Assembly (NCBI GenBank): GCA_947090765.1
Contig: OX352322.1
Coordinates: 3,021,501-3,085,500 of the forward strand
DNA: 64,000 bases
Reading direction: 5' to 3'
Source of the DNA: Pseudomonas sp. MM223
Lineage (GTDB): Bacteria > Pseudomonadota > Gammaproteobacteria > Pseudomonadales > Pseudomonadaceae
This document shows, one piece after another, positions 8,573-17,037 of this stretch (its first letter is position 1; every line of letters begins with the position of its first letter). The notes under the pieces were generated by a model, which was not told where the DNA came from, searched no databases, and worked only from the letters and a program-made list of their open reading frames with translations. The position numbers were made by a program, and so were the translations under genes.

Positions 8573-8982
8573 ACTACCGCATTCCACGTTGCATTGCCGC
8601 CTGCCTGCTGGCCAGCGCGTGCGCTGCACAGGCCACCGAGCTGGTGTACACCCCGGTCAACCCGGCCTTTGGCGGCAACCCGTTGAACGGCACCTGGTTG
8701 CTGAACAACGCCCAGGCGCAAAACGACTACGACGACCCCGACCTCAAGGACCGTGCCTCGGCCTTTACCGGCACCACGGCCCTGGAGCGCTTCAGCAACC
8801 AGCTGGAGTCGCGGATGTTGTCGCAGTTGCTGGACAACATCAGTAATGGCAGCACCGGCAGCATGGCGACCGATGCGTTTCTGATCGACGTCATCGACGA
8901 TTCCGGGGCCTTGAGCATCAAGGTCACCGATCGCGCCACAGGAGAAATTTCGATCATTGAGGTCAGCGGCCTGAACCCCTGA
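8569..8982 (+). CDS. csgF: curli assembly component CsgF
   Basis: The 137-residue precursor has a signal peptide (ACAAQA). The mature N terminus ELVYTPVNPAFGGNPLNG is the CsgF segment that in E. coli inserts into the CsgG channel (NPNFGGNP motif). The C-terminal part ends in a beta-rich region. CsgF normally couples secretion to nucleation by CsgB, but no csgB lies nearby. Confidence 0.93.
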   Translation: MNYRIPRCIAACLLASACAAQATELVYTPVNPAFGGNPLNGTWLLNNAQAQNDYDDPDLKDRASAFTGTTALERFSNQLESRMLSQLLDNISNGSTGSMATDAFLIDVIDDSGALSIKVTDRATGEISIIEVSGLNP

Positions 8983-9016
8983 GAGGGAAGGGCTTTTATG
9001 TTGGGGAGAGAACACC

Positions 9017-9868
9017 ATGAAACGTCTGCTGAGCACGCTGCTAATCCTCACCGCCCTAGGCCTGCAAAGTGGTTGCAGCCTGCGCGAACCTATGTCGGCC
9101 GAACAGGACTCGGAAACCCCGACCCTGACCCCACGCGCCTCGACCTACTACGACCTGATCAACATGCCACGGCCCAAAGGCCGGCTGATGGCAGTGGTAT
9201 ACGGCTTCCGCGACCAGACTGGGCAATACAAGCCCACCCCGGCCAGCTCGTTTTCCACCAGCGTCACCCAGGGCGCGGCCAGCATGCTGATGGACGCCCT
9301 GAGTGCCAGCGGCTGGTTCGTGGTGCTGGAGCGTGAAGGGCTGCAAAACCTGCTGACCGAGCGCAAGATCATCCGTGCTTCGCAGAAAAAACCTGATGTG
9401 GCGGAGAACATCATGGGCGAGCTACCACCGCTGCAGGCCGCCAACCTGATGCTGGAGGGCGGCATCATCGCCTACGACACCAACGTGCGCAGCGGCGGCG
9501 AGGGGGCTCGTTACCTGGGGATCGACATTTCCCGCGAGTACCGGGTAGACCAGGTAACCGTGAACCTGCGCGCCGTGGACGTGCGCACCGGGCAGGTGCT
9601 GGCCAACGTGATGACCAGCAAGACCATCTACTCGGTTGGCCGCAGTGCCGGGGTGTTCAAGTTCATCGAGTTCAAGAAGCTGCTGGAGGCCGAGGTGGGC
9701 TACACCACCAACGAACCGGCGCAGCTGTGCGTGCTGTCGGCGATCGAGGCGGCGGTGGGGCATTTGCTGGCGCAGGGGATTGAACGGCGGCTTTGGCAGG
9801 TGGCGGGGGATGCGGGGGAGGGCAAGGCTACGGTGGATAAATATCTGAGCCAGAATCAGCAGCCGTAA
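9017..9868 (+). CDS. csgG: curli secretion channel lipoprotein CsgG
   Basis: The 283-residue protein has a lipoprotein signal (lipobox LQSGC). Family hallmarks are STYYDLINMPRPKGRLMAVVYGFRDQTGQYK, the constriction segment SSFSTSVTQGA with the Tyr/Asn/Phe-type ring region, and LMLEGGIIAYDTNVRSGG. CsgG is the nonameric outer-membrane pore for curli subunits. It follows csgF after 34 bases with GGAGAG upstream. It is the last gene of the operon; I see no clear terminator in the next 190 bases. Confidence 0.93.
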   Translation: MKRLLSTLLILTALGLQSGCSLREPMSAEQDSETPTLTPRASTYYDLINMPRPKGRLMAVVYGFRDQTGQYKPTPASSFSTSVTQGAASMLMDALSASGWFVVLEREGLQNLLTERKIIRASQKKPDVAENIMGELPPLQAANLMLEGGIIAYDTNVRSGGEGARYLGIDISREYRVDQVTVNLRAVDVRTGQVLANVMTSKTIYSVGRSAGVFKFIEFKKLLEAEVGYTTNEPAQLCVLSAIEAAVGHLLAQGIERRLWQVAGDAGEGKATVDKYLSQNQQP

Positions 9869-10061
9869 AACACATCTACCAGCACTCCACTGTCGGTGTA
9901 TACGCTTGTTTGGTTGTTTTAATAATTGTCCAGTGAGTATTTGAGAAAAGCACTACTGGTGGATCTACCAGTAGTGACCATTGATGTCGTGCCATTACTA
10001 TTTGCTTTGCAGGTATTAACGATGTGTCCATGTTTGTGGGCCGCTGCCTCTATAAGCGATA

Positions 10062-11594
10062 ATGAGAGAAGTAATGGAATTTATCAGCAGCAACAAGAAA
10101 AGCACCAGCGAAGAAGTTTCAAGTGAAAAGCTGCATTGTGACCGTGCTGACTCAGGTGTATTGTCGGCGCCCACGCTGTCAGGTCTGGGCGTCAAGCTTG
10201 TCCGCTTTACCAACTCCGGCGCCGCTACTGGATCTATTGAGGGGGTCTTCAGTCGTGGCTCTGCGTCTGCAAACGGCAGATACCGACTGTACGCAAATAT
10301 TGACGCGGATCCAGAAATCATTCGAGCTGTCAGTAGTGACAGCCTGCTTTCGGAGGGTGCTTTCTGGTTATATCCAACAGAAGACCAAGGCAGTCTCGGC
10401 AGGCTCCTGCGCGCGCCTCATGTATTTGTGTTTTTTGCACGAGAGATGGCCAACTCCGGCGACCCTGACTCTGCCAGGGTGGTCTACACGGTTACCGAAA
10501 AACTGGAAAAGCCAACCCTTTCAGATGCGTCTGCCAACAAAAGCACGGTGACCGTGACCGGTGTGGCGCCCTATGCCTATGCACCAGTGAAAGTAACGGT
10601 GGACAGCAAGAGCGAGACAGTGGTGGCCACTTCCGGTAAAAGCTGGACTGCCACGTTCACCAACGTTCCGCCGGGCACCCATACCGTGTTGGCACAAGTT
10701 GTCGACCAATCTGAAGTATTCCACGCATCCGATATCGTCACGGGGGAGGTTGAGGTAACCCCGCCTATTGAACATCGGCTGAATATTCTGTACCCGCCAG
10801 AGAACTGGCCCGTGACGCGCTATGTAAATGTTAATGGCGTTGCCACGCCCGACCAAGGCGATGTCAGCGTAGGTTTTGAGGGTGAAACAGCCGTTCAGGC
10901 GCGCGTTTCTGCTTCAGGCTATTGGTCAGCAACTATCAGGGCAGAAACTTACACTGGGCCGGATGTAAAAATTATTGCCGAGCACCCTGCAAGAGGCGAG
11001 AAAAAAGAAGTCAATGTAAAAATGGCATTGTTTGGCGAGCCTTCGGTGTCGCGTTCGGTATTGGGGGACGATGGTTACGAAATAGTAGGCAGCTCTTTGC
11101 CGTATGCATCTATTGAGTATGAGGGTGTTGAGGACCAAATTGTCCAGTGGTTTCCGCTCCTTACTGCAGATGATCAGGGTAATTGGCGGTATGAAGGTCT
11201 TCCAAAGCCTACGATGATCCTTGGCGGCGGCACAGTTGACGGCGTGCGATACGCAAGGCAGGTTTTCACACTGCGGGCGGACTCGGAAGACCGTGAAGGT
11301 ACGAAATTCTTGATGCTGAATGCTGCACCAACAGTGACTTCACATCAGTCAGGCGATGTTGTACCCCAGCAGGTTGTGTTCACTGGGAACACTCGCTTCA
11401 AATCGGTAGATGTCCTGTTGGAACTCCCAGACGCTACCGTCTTTTCCGCTACGCCGGATAACGAGGGGAACTGGCAATCACCTTTGATTACGCTGCCAAC
11501 GGGTACGGTCATTGTGCAGATTTACTCAGATCACCCAGAGCCGCTGAAGCCGTACTTCGAGAAAGGCAGGCTTACAGTATTTGTCGAGGCATGA
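10062..11594 (+). CDS. low-GC protein of tandem Ig-like domains, function unknown
   Basis: The 510-residue protein (506 if ATG 10074 is used) has no signal peptide or membrane segment. From about residue 150 it contains several roughly 85-residue beta-sandwich-like repeats with recurring pieces such as 'VTVTGVAPYAYAPVKV', 'GKSWTATFTNVPPGTHTVLAQVVD' and 'DNEGNWQSPLITLPTG', as in Ig-like modules of Pseudomonas surface or toxin-associated proteins. Codon use is clearly more A/T-rich than in its neighbours, and the 190-base upstream gap is also AT-rich, which suggests later acquisition. It follows csgG but is not coupled to it, and it lacks curlin-type Gln/Asn repeats. I do not recognise a function. 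Confidence 0.7.
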   Translation: MREVMEFISSNKKSTSEEVSSEKLHCDRADSGVLSAPTLSGLGVKLVRFTNSGAATGSIEGVFSRGSASANGRYRLYANIDADPEIIRAVSSDSLLSEGAFWLYPTEDQGSLGRLLRAPHVFVFFAREMANSGDPDSARVVYTVTEKLEKPTLSDASANKSTVTVTGVAPYAYAPVKVTVDSKSETVVATSGKSWTATFTNVPPGTHTVLAQVVDQSEVFHASDIVTGEVEVTPPIEHRLNILYPPENWPVTRYVNVNGVATPDQGDVSVGFEGETAVQARVSASGYWSATIRAETYTGPDVKIIAEHPARGEKKEVNVKMALFGEPSVSRSVLGDDGYEIVGSSLPYASIEYEGVEDQIVQWFPLLTADDQGNWRYEGLPKPTMILGGGTVDGVRYARQVFTLRADSEDREGTKFLMLNAAPTVTSHQSGDVVPQQVVFTGNTRFKSVDVLLELPDATVFSATPDNEGNWQSPLITLPTGTVIVQIYSDHPEPLKPYFEKGRLTVFVEA

Positions 11595-11820
11595 TGCCTT
11601 GGGCGTAAGCTGAACCAAACATCAATAATCAAACTGTGGCGGTAGGTTAGACCGCCGCCGCAGTTGAAACACCGTTGCCTGCGGCTTGGTGTGATCCTCG
11701 TAGGGTTTACCCGCAAAGGGGCCGGTGCAGCCGACAGAAGTGTTACGGCAAATGCCTTCAGCTTGAAACCCTTCCCAACCCCCGGTAGTCTTTGCCCGCT
11801 GCTGTCAATCCAGCAGCCGG

Positions 11821-12000
11821 GTTTGGTCACCCGCAATCATCAAGGCGCACAAGCGCCCGCTCTGCGATACAGTTGGCGCTTTTTTGTGCCCGGCTGTCTC
11901 GTTTTATGGCGGCTGTGCGTGGGGCGCCTCCGTGCGCGCCGGTTTCCTTGATTCCCGGTTGACCAACCCGCGTACAGTCGCCACCCATTCGTTTGGTCAC
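11821..12000 (+). promoter_or_regulatory. structured leader with terminator-like and alternative hairpins
   Basis: The region starts and ends with the direct repeat GTTTGGTCAC (11821-11830 and 11991-12000). Inside, AAGCGCC (11851-11857) pairs with GGCGCTT (11875-11881), followed by a T-run, which gives a terminator-like hairpin. GGCGC (11844-11848) can instead pair with GCGCC (11853-11857), which would break it. A second GC hairpin lies near 11926-11942. My impression is that similar leaders precede other DUF3077-type genes in this species group, but that was not checked. The stretch 11595-11820 holds no gene I can support. Confidence 0.4.
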
Positions 12001-12037
12001 GTTGTGTGGCGGCTCCAGTGAATCAAGGAGCAACACA

Positions 12038-12361
12038 ATGACAAAAGGCTTACCTGATCCTCCCGTACGTGCCACCACGGCGGCCTCCAGTTTCTCGACC
12101 TGTGAATGCAGCCATCCGCCGTTGTTTGCCGTGCGTTCGGGGGTGGATTACGAAGATGCGCTGGTGCACCTGTCCACGTTGCTCAAGGGGGCGTTTGCGA
12201 CCAACCTCAAGGCGTTGGAGCTGGCCAAGGGCACCTGTCGTGATCTGCTGTTGAGCAACGACCATGGGCTGGATTCGGCCAAGGCGGTGGTGGAGGCGTT
12301 GCTGGATGGGGTGGAGAGGCAGCAACTGACTGTGAGAGGGTTGAGGGCTAGCCCACTTTAA
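12038..12361 (+). CDS. small DUF3077-like protein
   Basis: The 107-residue soluble protein has ATG 12038 preceded by AAGGAG (12025-12030). The segment LFAVRSGVDYEDALVHLSTLL...ATCRD-type helices...AKAVVEALLDGVE fits the small helical DUF3077 family that is multicopy in pseudomonads. No catalytic motif is visible and the function is unknown. The family name comes from recall of the motif pattern and should be treated as probable. Confidence 0.75.
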   Translation: MTKGLPDPPVRATTAASSFSTCECSHPPLFAVRSGVDYEDALVHLSTLLKGAFATNLKALELAKGTCRDLLLSNDHGLDSAKAVVEALLDGVERQQLTVRGLRASPL

Positions 12362-12396
12362 GAAACACAGCGCCGATCTTGAGATCACGCGGTCTC

Positions 12397-12511
12397 TGTA
12401 GGAGCGGCCTTGTGTCGCGATGGGCCGCAAAGCGGCCCCGGCGATAGGTGCATCATGGCTGACATCCCGGGGCTGCTTTGCAGCCCATCGCGACACAAGG
12501 CCGCTCCTACA
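12397..12511. repeat. REP pair
   Basis: TGTAGGAGCGGCCTTGTGTC and its inverted copy flank a spacer rich in GGCCGC/GCAGCCC. It lies in a 427-base gap between the DUF3077-like gene and the AcoR-type regulator, in which I see no gene. Confidence 0.9.
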
Positions 12512-12584
12512 GGGGCAGCGCCAGCCCTCAGGTGACGAGCAAGGCCGGCAACCCATCCCCCACAGGTTCGGCACGTTGCAACAA

Positions 12585-12630
12585 ATGTGGGAGCGGCCTT
12601 GCGTCGCGATGCGCCGCGCGGGCGGCGCTC
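12585..12630. repeat. single REP element
   Basis: ATGTGGGAGCGGCCTTGCGT begins a lone REP unit in the same intergenic gap. It is immediately preceded by the 8-base palindrome GTTGCAAC. Confidence 0.8.
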
Positions 12631-12788
12631 GATTCATGCGCCCACAAATAACCTGAGCCGAACACCCGGCGATCCAGCACATCCCCCCCAACCCATCAAC
12701 CAGATGACGCCCAGCCTTTTCTCCCGCACACTGCGGAAAATTCCCAAGCCCGTTCCCCGTCACCTGCGGGGCACAGCCGGAGTAGAAA

Positions 12789-14633
12789 ATGGCGCGACAA
12801 CTTATAACAAACGCCCACGACCCGCTGCACGAATCCCGCCAGGCCCGCCTCAAGCTCGCGAGCGAGGGTGAGCTGCCGCTGGGCATGCTGCGTGACGAAA
12901 TCGACGCCTCCTGGCGCCGCAGCCTGGGCCATGGCCTGGATTGCCTGCAGGGCGAACAGGTCGGCCTGGGCCTGGAGCAGGGCCATGACCTGCGCGTGCT
13001 GCTGGAGCGCAACCGCCTGCTGGTCGACGCCGTTACCCCGGAACTGGACTACCTGGTCGCACGCCAGGGCAAGGCGGGCATCGTCATCCTCGGTGACGCC
13101 CAGGCCAACGTGCTGGCCATCGAGGGCCAGACCCACGTGCTCAGCCGTGAGGGCCTGCGCGACCTGCACCCGGGCAGTTGCTGGAGCGAGTCGCTGCGTG
13201 GCACCAATGCCATCGGCACGGCCGTGGTGGAAGGCCGGCCGACGCTGATCAACTGCGGCGAACATTACCTGGACCGCCTCAGCCCGTTTTCCTGCACGTC
13301 CGTGCCGCTGCGCGACCCGCGTGGCGAGGTGATCGGTGTGCTCGACATCACCCGCGAAGGGGTAATGGCGCAGCCACAGGACAGCCTGACAACCCTGATG
13401 CTGGCCGCCGGCAACATTGAAAGCCGCATGTTTGGCCTGTGCCACCCCGAACAACTGGTGCTGGCCTTCCACAGCCGCCCGCAATACCTCAACAGTGCCT
13501 GGCATGGCCTGCTGGCGCTGAGCCTGGACGGTGAAGTGCTGGCGGCCAACGACAGTGCCTGCCAGTTGTTGCAGGTGCCGCGCCATGAGCTGATTGGCCG
13601 GCGCAGCACGGACCTGCTCGGCGAACGTTCACCTGCGTTTATTGCGCGCCTGTGGCAGGGCGGGGTGAGCAGTGTGCAGACGGCCAAGGGCGAGTTCTAC
13701 TTCCGTGCCTTGCAGCTGCCGCGCCATGGCCGGGTCAATGGCAGTACGCCGGCCAGCAAGCCGACGCTGAGCAAACAGTCGCCGGCACTCGACGCCTTGG
13801 CGGGTGGTGACCCACGGCTGGCGCGCAACCTGCGCATGGCCCGGCAGGGGCTGGGCAATGGCTTGCCGGTGTTGTTGCTGGGCGAGACCGGTACCGGCAA
13901 GGAAGTGGTCGCCCGTGCGTTGCACCAGGCCAGCCCGCGTGCGGATAAACCGTTTGTGGCGGTTAACTGTGCGGCCATCCCCGAAGGGCTGATCGAGTCC
14001 GAACTGTTTGGCTACCGCGAGGGGGCCTTCACCGGATCGCGCCGAGGCGGCATGGTCGGGCGGCTGATGCAGGCCCATGGCGGCACGCTGTTTCTCGACG
14101 AAATCGGCGACATGCCGCTGGCCTTGCAGGCACGCCTGTTGCGGGTGTTGCAGGAACGCCGGGTAGCGCCGCTGGGGGCGGGCGACGAACAGGACATCGA
14201 TGTGGCGCTGATCTGCGCCACTCACCGTGACCTCAAACGCCTTGTTCAAGAGCAGCACTTCCGTGAAGACCTTTATTACCGGGTCAACGGCGTGTCGCTG
14301 CGCTTGCCGGCGCTGCGCGAGCGTGATGACCTGGCCGCGATCATCCAGGGCCTTTTGGACAAGGCCGATGCCCGTGGCGTCACCCTTGACCCGGCACTGG
14401 CCACCTTGCTTGAAGGTTTCGACTGGCCGGGCAACATCCGCCAGCTGGAAATGGTGGTGCGCACGGCGCTTGCCATGCGCGAGGACGGCGAGCAGGTGCT
14501 GACCCTGGACCACGAGCTTGAGATGATCCGCGGTGCCTTGGCGCGCCACCAGGGCAATGTGTCGGCTGCGGCCGATGCGCTGGGCATCAGCCGGGCGACG
14601 CTGTACCGCAAGCTCAAACAGTTGCGCGGTTGA
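12789..14633 (+). CDS. AcoR-type sigma-54-dependent transcriptional activator, probable regulator of the QHNDH locus
   Basis: The 614-residue protein has an N-terminal GAF-type sensor (about 60-200), a PAS-like segment (about 240-310), a sigma-54 AAA+ domain with Walker A GETGTGKE near residue 364 and GAFTGS, and a C-terminal Fis-type HTH (NVSAAADALGISRATLYRKL). It follows a CGGAG Shine-Dalgarno sequence. It lies three bases before qhpF, so regulator and maturation genes share a transcript. In Paracoccus the QHNDH regulator is, as I recall, AraC-type; here position and a sigma-54 promoter in front of the aldehyde dehydrogenase argue that this protein does the job. Confidence 0.88.
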   Translation: MARQLITNAHDPLHESRQARLKLASEGELPLGMLRDEIDASWRRSLGHGLDCLQGEQVGLGLEQGHDLRVLLERNRLLVDAVTPELDYLVARQGKAGIVILGDAQANVLAIEGQTHVLSREGLRDLHPGSCWSESLRGTNAIGTAVVEGRPTLINCGEHYLDRLSPFSCTSVPLRDPRGEVIGVLDITREGVMAQPQDSLTTLMLAAGNIESRMFGLCHPEQLVLAFHSRPQYLNSAWHGLLALSLDGEVLAANDSACQLLQVPRHELIGRRSTDLLGERSPAFIARLWQGGVSSVQTAKGEFYFRALQLPRHGRVNGSTPASKPTLSKQSPALDALAGGDPRLARNLRMARQGLGNGLPVLLLGETGTGKEVVARALHQASPRADKPFVAVNCAAIPEGLIESELFGYREGAFTGSRRGGMVGRLMQAHGGTLFLDEIGDMPLALQARLLRVLQERRVAPLGAGDEQDIDVALICATHRDLKRLVQEQHFREDLYYRVNGVSLRLPALRERDDLAAIIQGLLDKADARGVTLDPALATLLEGFDWPGNIRQLEMVVRTALAMREDGEQVLTLDHELEMIRGALARHQGNVSAAADALGISRATLYRKLKQLRG

Positions 14634-14636
14634 ACC

Positions 14637-16370
14637 ATGGGCCCATTGTTCGCAAGGCTGGTGGACTCCAGCGACCCTGTACTCATGCGCCAGGCATTGG
14701 CCTGGCTGTATGGCTTCGTGCGCCCCCATCGGCGCGCCATCGGCCTGTTGCTGGGCTTGTCGCTGGGCGCCTCGTTACTGGCGCTGGCGCAACCCTGGCT
14801 GGTCAAGACGCTGATCGATGAGGGGCTGTTGGCCAAGGACTACCAGACCCTTTGGCAGATGGCGGCGATCATGATCGGCGCTGGCCTGCTGGGTACGGTG
14901 CTGGCCGGGGTCAACCGCTACCTGCATACGCGCCTGTCGGGGCGCATCCTGTTTGCCCTGCGCGATGACCTTTACCGGCACTTGCAGCAGCTGTCGCCTA
15001 CGTTTTATGGGCGGCGGCGCATGGGTGACATTCTTTCGCGGCTGGATGGCGACGTGGCAGAGATCCAGCGCTTTGCCGTGGATTCGCTGTTCTCGGCGGT
15101 ATCGGCGGTGATCGGCCTGGTGGGGGCGGTGGCGTTGATGCTGATGCTGTCGTGGCAGCTGTCGCTGTTGCTGGCGCTGCTGGTGCCGATCGAGGTGCTG
15201 TGGCTGCGCTGGATGCGGCGCAAGGTGGAGCGCGAAGTGCGAAACCTGCGCGAGCGTTCGGCGGATGTGTCGTCGTTCCTGGTCGAGACCTTGCCGGCGA
15301 TGAAGTTCATTCAGGCGGCCGGCCAGCAAGGCCGCGAGGCAGGGCGGCTGGATCAGCTTGGCCAAGGCTACATGCGCCAGTTGCTGAAGGTGCAGGTAAC
15401 CGAATTCTTTACCCAGGCCATCCCCGGCACACTCACCTCCTGGTGCCGCGCTTGCGCATTTCTGGTTGGCGGCTGGTGGGTGATCCAGGGGACCTGGCAG
15501 TTGGGTGCGCTGATCGCATTCTCCACTTACATGGGCATGGCGGTAGGCCCGGTGCAGAGCCTGCTGGGGCTGTACGTGGCGGTGCAGCGCATGGCGGTGA
15601 GCCTGGGGCGGGTGATGGAACTGAAGCGGGAGGCCGTGGCCGTAAGCCCGGCAGACAACCCGCTGCCCATTCCCGACGGGCCGGGCGAGCTGCGCCTCGA
15701 GGCGCTGAGCTTTGCCCATGAAGGGCGGCAGGGTGCCGTGCTGAGCAACGTGCAGGTGTGCGTGCCGGGCGGGCTGAAGGTGGCGATCAGCGGTGCTTCG
15801 GGGGTAGGCAAGTCCACCCTGATCGACCTGCTGCAACGTTTTTATGACCCGGACGCCGGGCGCATCCTGCTGGATGGCGCCGACCTGCGCGACCTGGACC
15901 TGGCTGCGCTGCGCCGTCGTATTGCCGTTGTCAGCCAGGACATCGTGCTGTTCCGTGGCACCTTGGCGCAAAACCTTGCCTACGGCGTGCCAGAGGCCAG
16001 CCGTGCGGAGCTGGAGCGGGTGGTGCGCCTGGCGCGGCTGGACAGCCTGGTCGACAGCCTGCCATTGGGCCTGGATGGCCTGCTGGGCGAGCGTGGCCAG
16101 CAGTTGTCTGGCGGCCAGAAGCAACGCATTGCCATTGCCCGTGCGGTGCTGCAAGCCCCGGCGATTCTGGTGCTGGACGAGGCCACCTCGGCAGTGGACG
16201 AAGCCACCGAGCGTGAAGTGATCGCGGCCATCGACCAACTGTTCGCCGGCCGCACACGCATCCTGATCAGCCACCGGGCTTCGACCCTGGCCGACGCCGA
16301 CCTGCACCTGCACCTGCAGGATGGCCAGTTGCAGGTGCTGCCGCAGGAGGCGCTCAAACATGGCCACTGA
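14637..16370 (+). CDS. qhpF: QHNDH maturation ABC exporter QhpF
   Basis: The 577-residue half-transporter has six transmembrane helices (about 30-310) and a C-terminal nucleotide-binding domain with Walker A GASGVGKST, signature LSGGQKQR and Walker B ILVLDEATSA. In QHNDH biogenesis QhpF exports the crosslinked gamma subunit to the periplasm. The assignment comes from its place in a qhpF-qhpE-qhpG run plus the structural genes in this window. It overlaps qhpE by 11 bases. Confidence 0.87.
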   Translation: MGPLFARLVDSSDPVLMRQALAWLYGFVRPHRRAIGLLLGLSLGASLLALAQPWLVKTLIDEGLLAKDYQTLWQMAAIMIGAGLLGTVLAGVNRYLHTRLSGRILFALRDDLYRHLQQLSPTFYGRRRMGDILSRLDGDVAEIQRFAVDSLFSAVSAVIGLVGAVALMLMLSWQLSLLLALLVPIEVLWLRWMRRKVEREVRNLRERSADVSSFLVETLPAMKFIQAAGQQGREAGRLDQLGQGYMRQLLKVQVTEFFTQAIPGTLTSWCRACAFLVGGWWVIQGTWQLGALIAFSTYMGMAVGPVQSLLGLYVAVQRMAVSLGRVMELKREAVAVSPADNPLPIPDGPGELRLEALSFAHEGRQGAVLSNVQVCVPGGLKVAISGASGVGKSTLIDLLQRFYDPDAGRILLDGADLRDLDLAALRRRIAVVSQDIVLFRGTLAQNLAYGVPEASRAELERVVRLARLDSLVDSLPLGLDGLLGERGQQLSGGQKQRIAIARAVLQAPAILVLDEATSAVDEATEREVIAAIDQLFAGRTRILISHRASTLADADLHLHLQDGQLQVLPQEALKHGH

Positions 16371-17037
16371 CCTGCGCGTTGGCATCATCGACAGTGGCTG
16401 CTCGCCGGCACAAGCCAACGGTTTGCTTGGCGCCCGGCGTTTCTGGCTGGAGGACGGCCAATTGCGTGAAGGCGAAATGCTGCCCGACCTGCTAGGGCAT
16501 GGCAGTGCGGTACTTGCCGGCTTGCAACGCGAGGCCGGCCCGGTACCGTTGCTGGTGGCCCAGGTGTTCAGCGACCAGGCCAGCACCAGTGCCTTGCAGG
16601 TGGCGGCCGGGCTGTTGTGGCTGGTGGAGGCGGGGGCCACCCTGGTCAACCTCAGCCTGGGTTTGCAGCAGGACCGGCCTGTGCTGCACCAGGCCTGTGC
16701 CGAAGCGCTGGCGGCGGGTGTGCTGTTGTGTGCATCCAGCCCGGCACAGGGGGGGCCGGTGTACCCGGCCAGTTACCCGGGGGTGCTGCGGATTACCGGT
16801 GATGCGCGTTGCGCGCCCGGCCAGTGGGCGTGGCTAGGCACCCGGCAAGCGGACTTTGGCGGTTATGTAGGCGCGGGTGGCAGAGCGGGCGCAAGCTTGG
16901 GTTGTGCGGCTTTGAGCGGGCGAGTGGCGGCCTTGCTGCGTGACAAGCCGGGTATGGACCGCCAGCAGGTCCATGACTGGTTGCGCGAGCATGCGGCGTT
17001 CATCGGCCCTGAGCGGCGAGGTGCCAGCCATGGCTGA
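16360..17037 (+). CDS. qhpE: subtilisin-like leader peptidase QhpE
   Basis: The 225-residue protein is small for an S8 protease, as is QhpE. The catalytic triad is visible as D11 (VGIIDSG), H47 (LLGHGSAV) and S179 (GASLGCA). No signal peptide is present, which fits a cytoplasmic protease that removes the 28-residue leader of the gamma subunit after crosslinking. The ATG lies inside the end of qhpF, and its own end overlaps qhpG by 8 bases. Confidence 0.87.
   Translation: MATDLRVGIIDSGCSPAQANGLLGARRFWLEDGQLREGEMLPDLLGHGSAVLAGLQREAGPVPLLVAQVFSDQASTSALQVAAGLLWLVEAGATLVNLSLGLQQDRPVLHQACAEALAAGVLLCASSPAQGGPVYPASYPGVLRITGDARCAPGQWAWLGTRQADFGGYVGAGGRAGASLGCAALSGRVAALLRDKPGMDRQQVHDWLREHAAFIGPERRGASHG

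Noticed and set aside
9926..10126. 66-codon ORF before the Ig-like gene
   Set aside because: It has no ribosome site, ends inside the next gene in another frame, and its sequence is not protein-like.
12572..12584. GTTGCAAC palindrome upstream of the AcoR-type gene as a regulator binding site
   Set aside because: It shares only TTGCAAC with the inverted repeat at 28816-28856, and no sigma-54 promoter is seen nearby.
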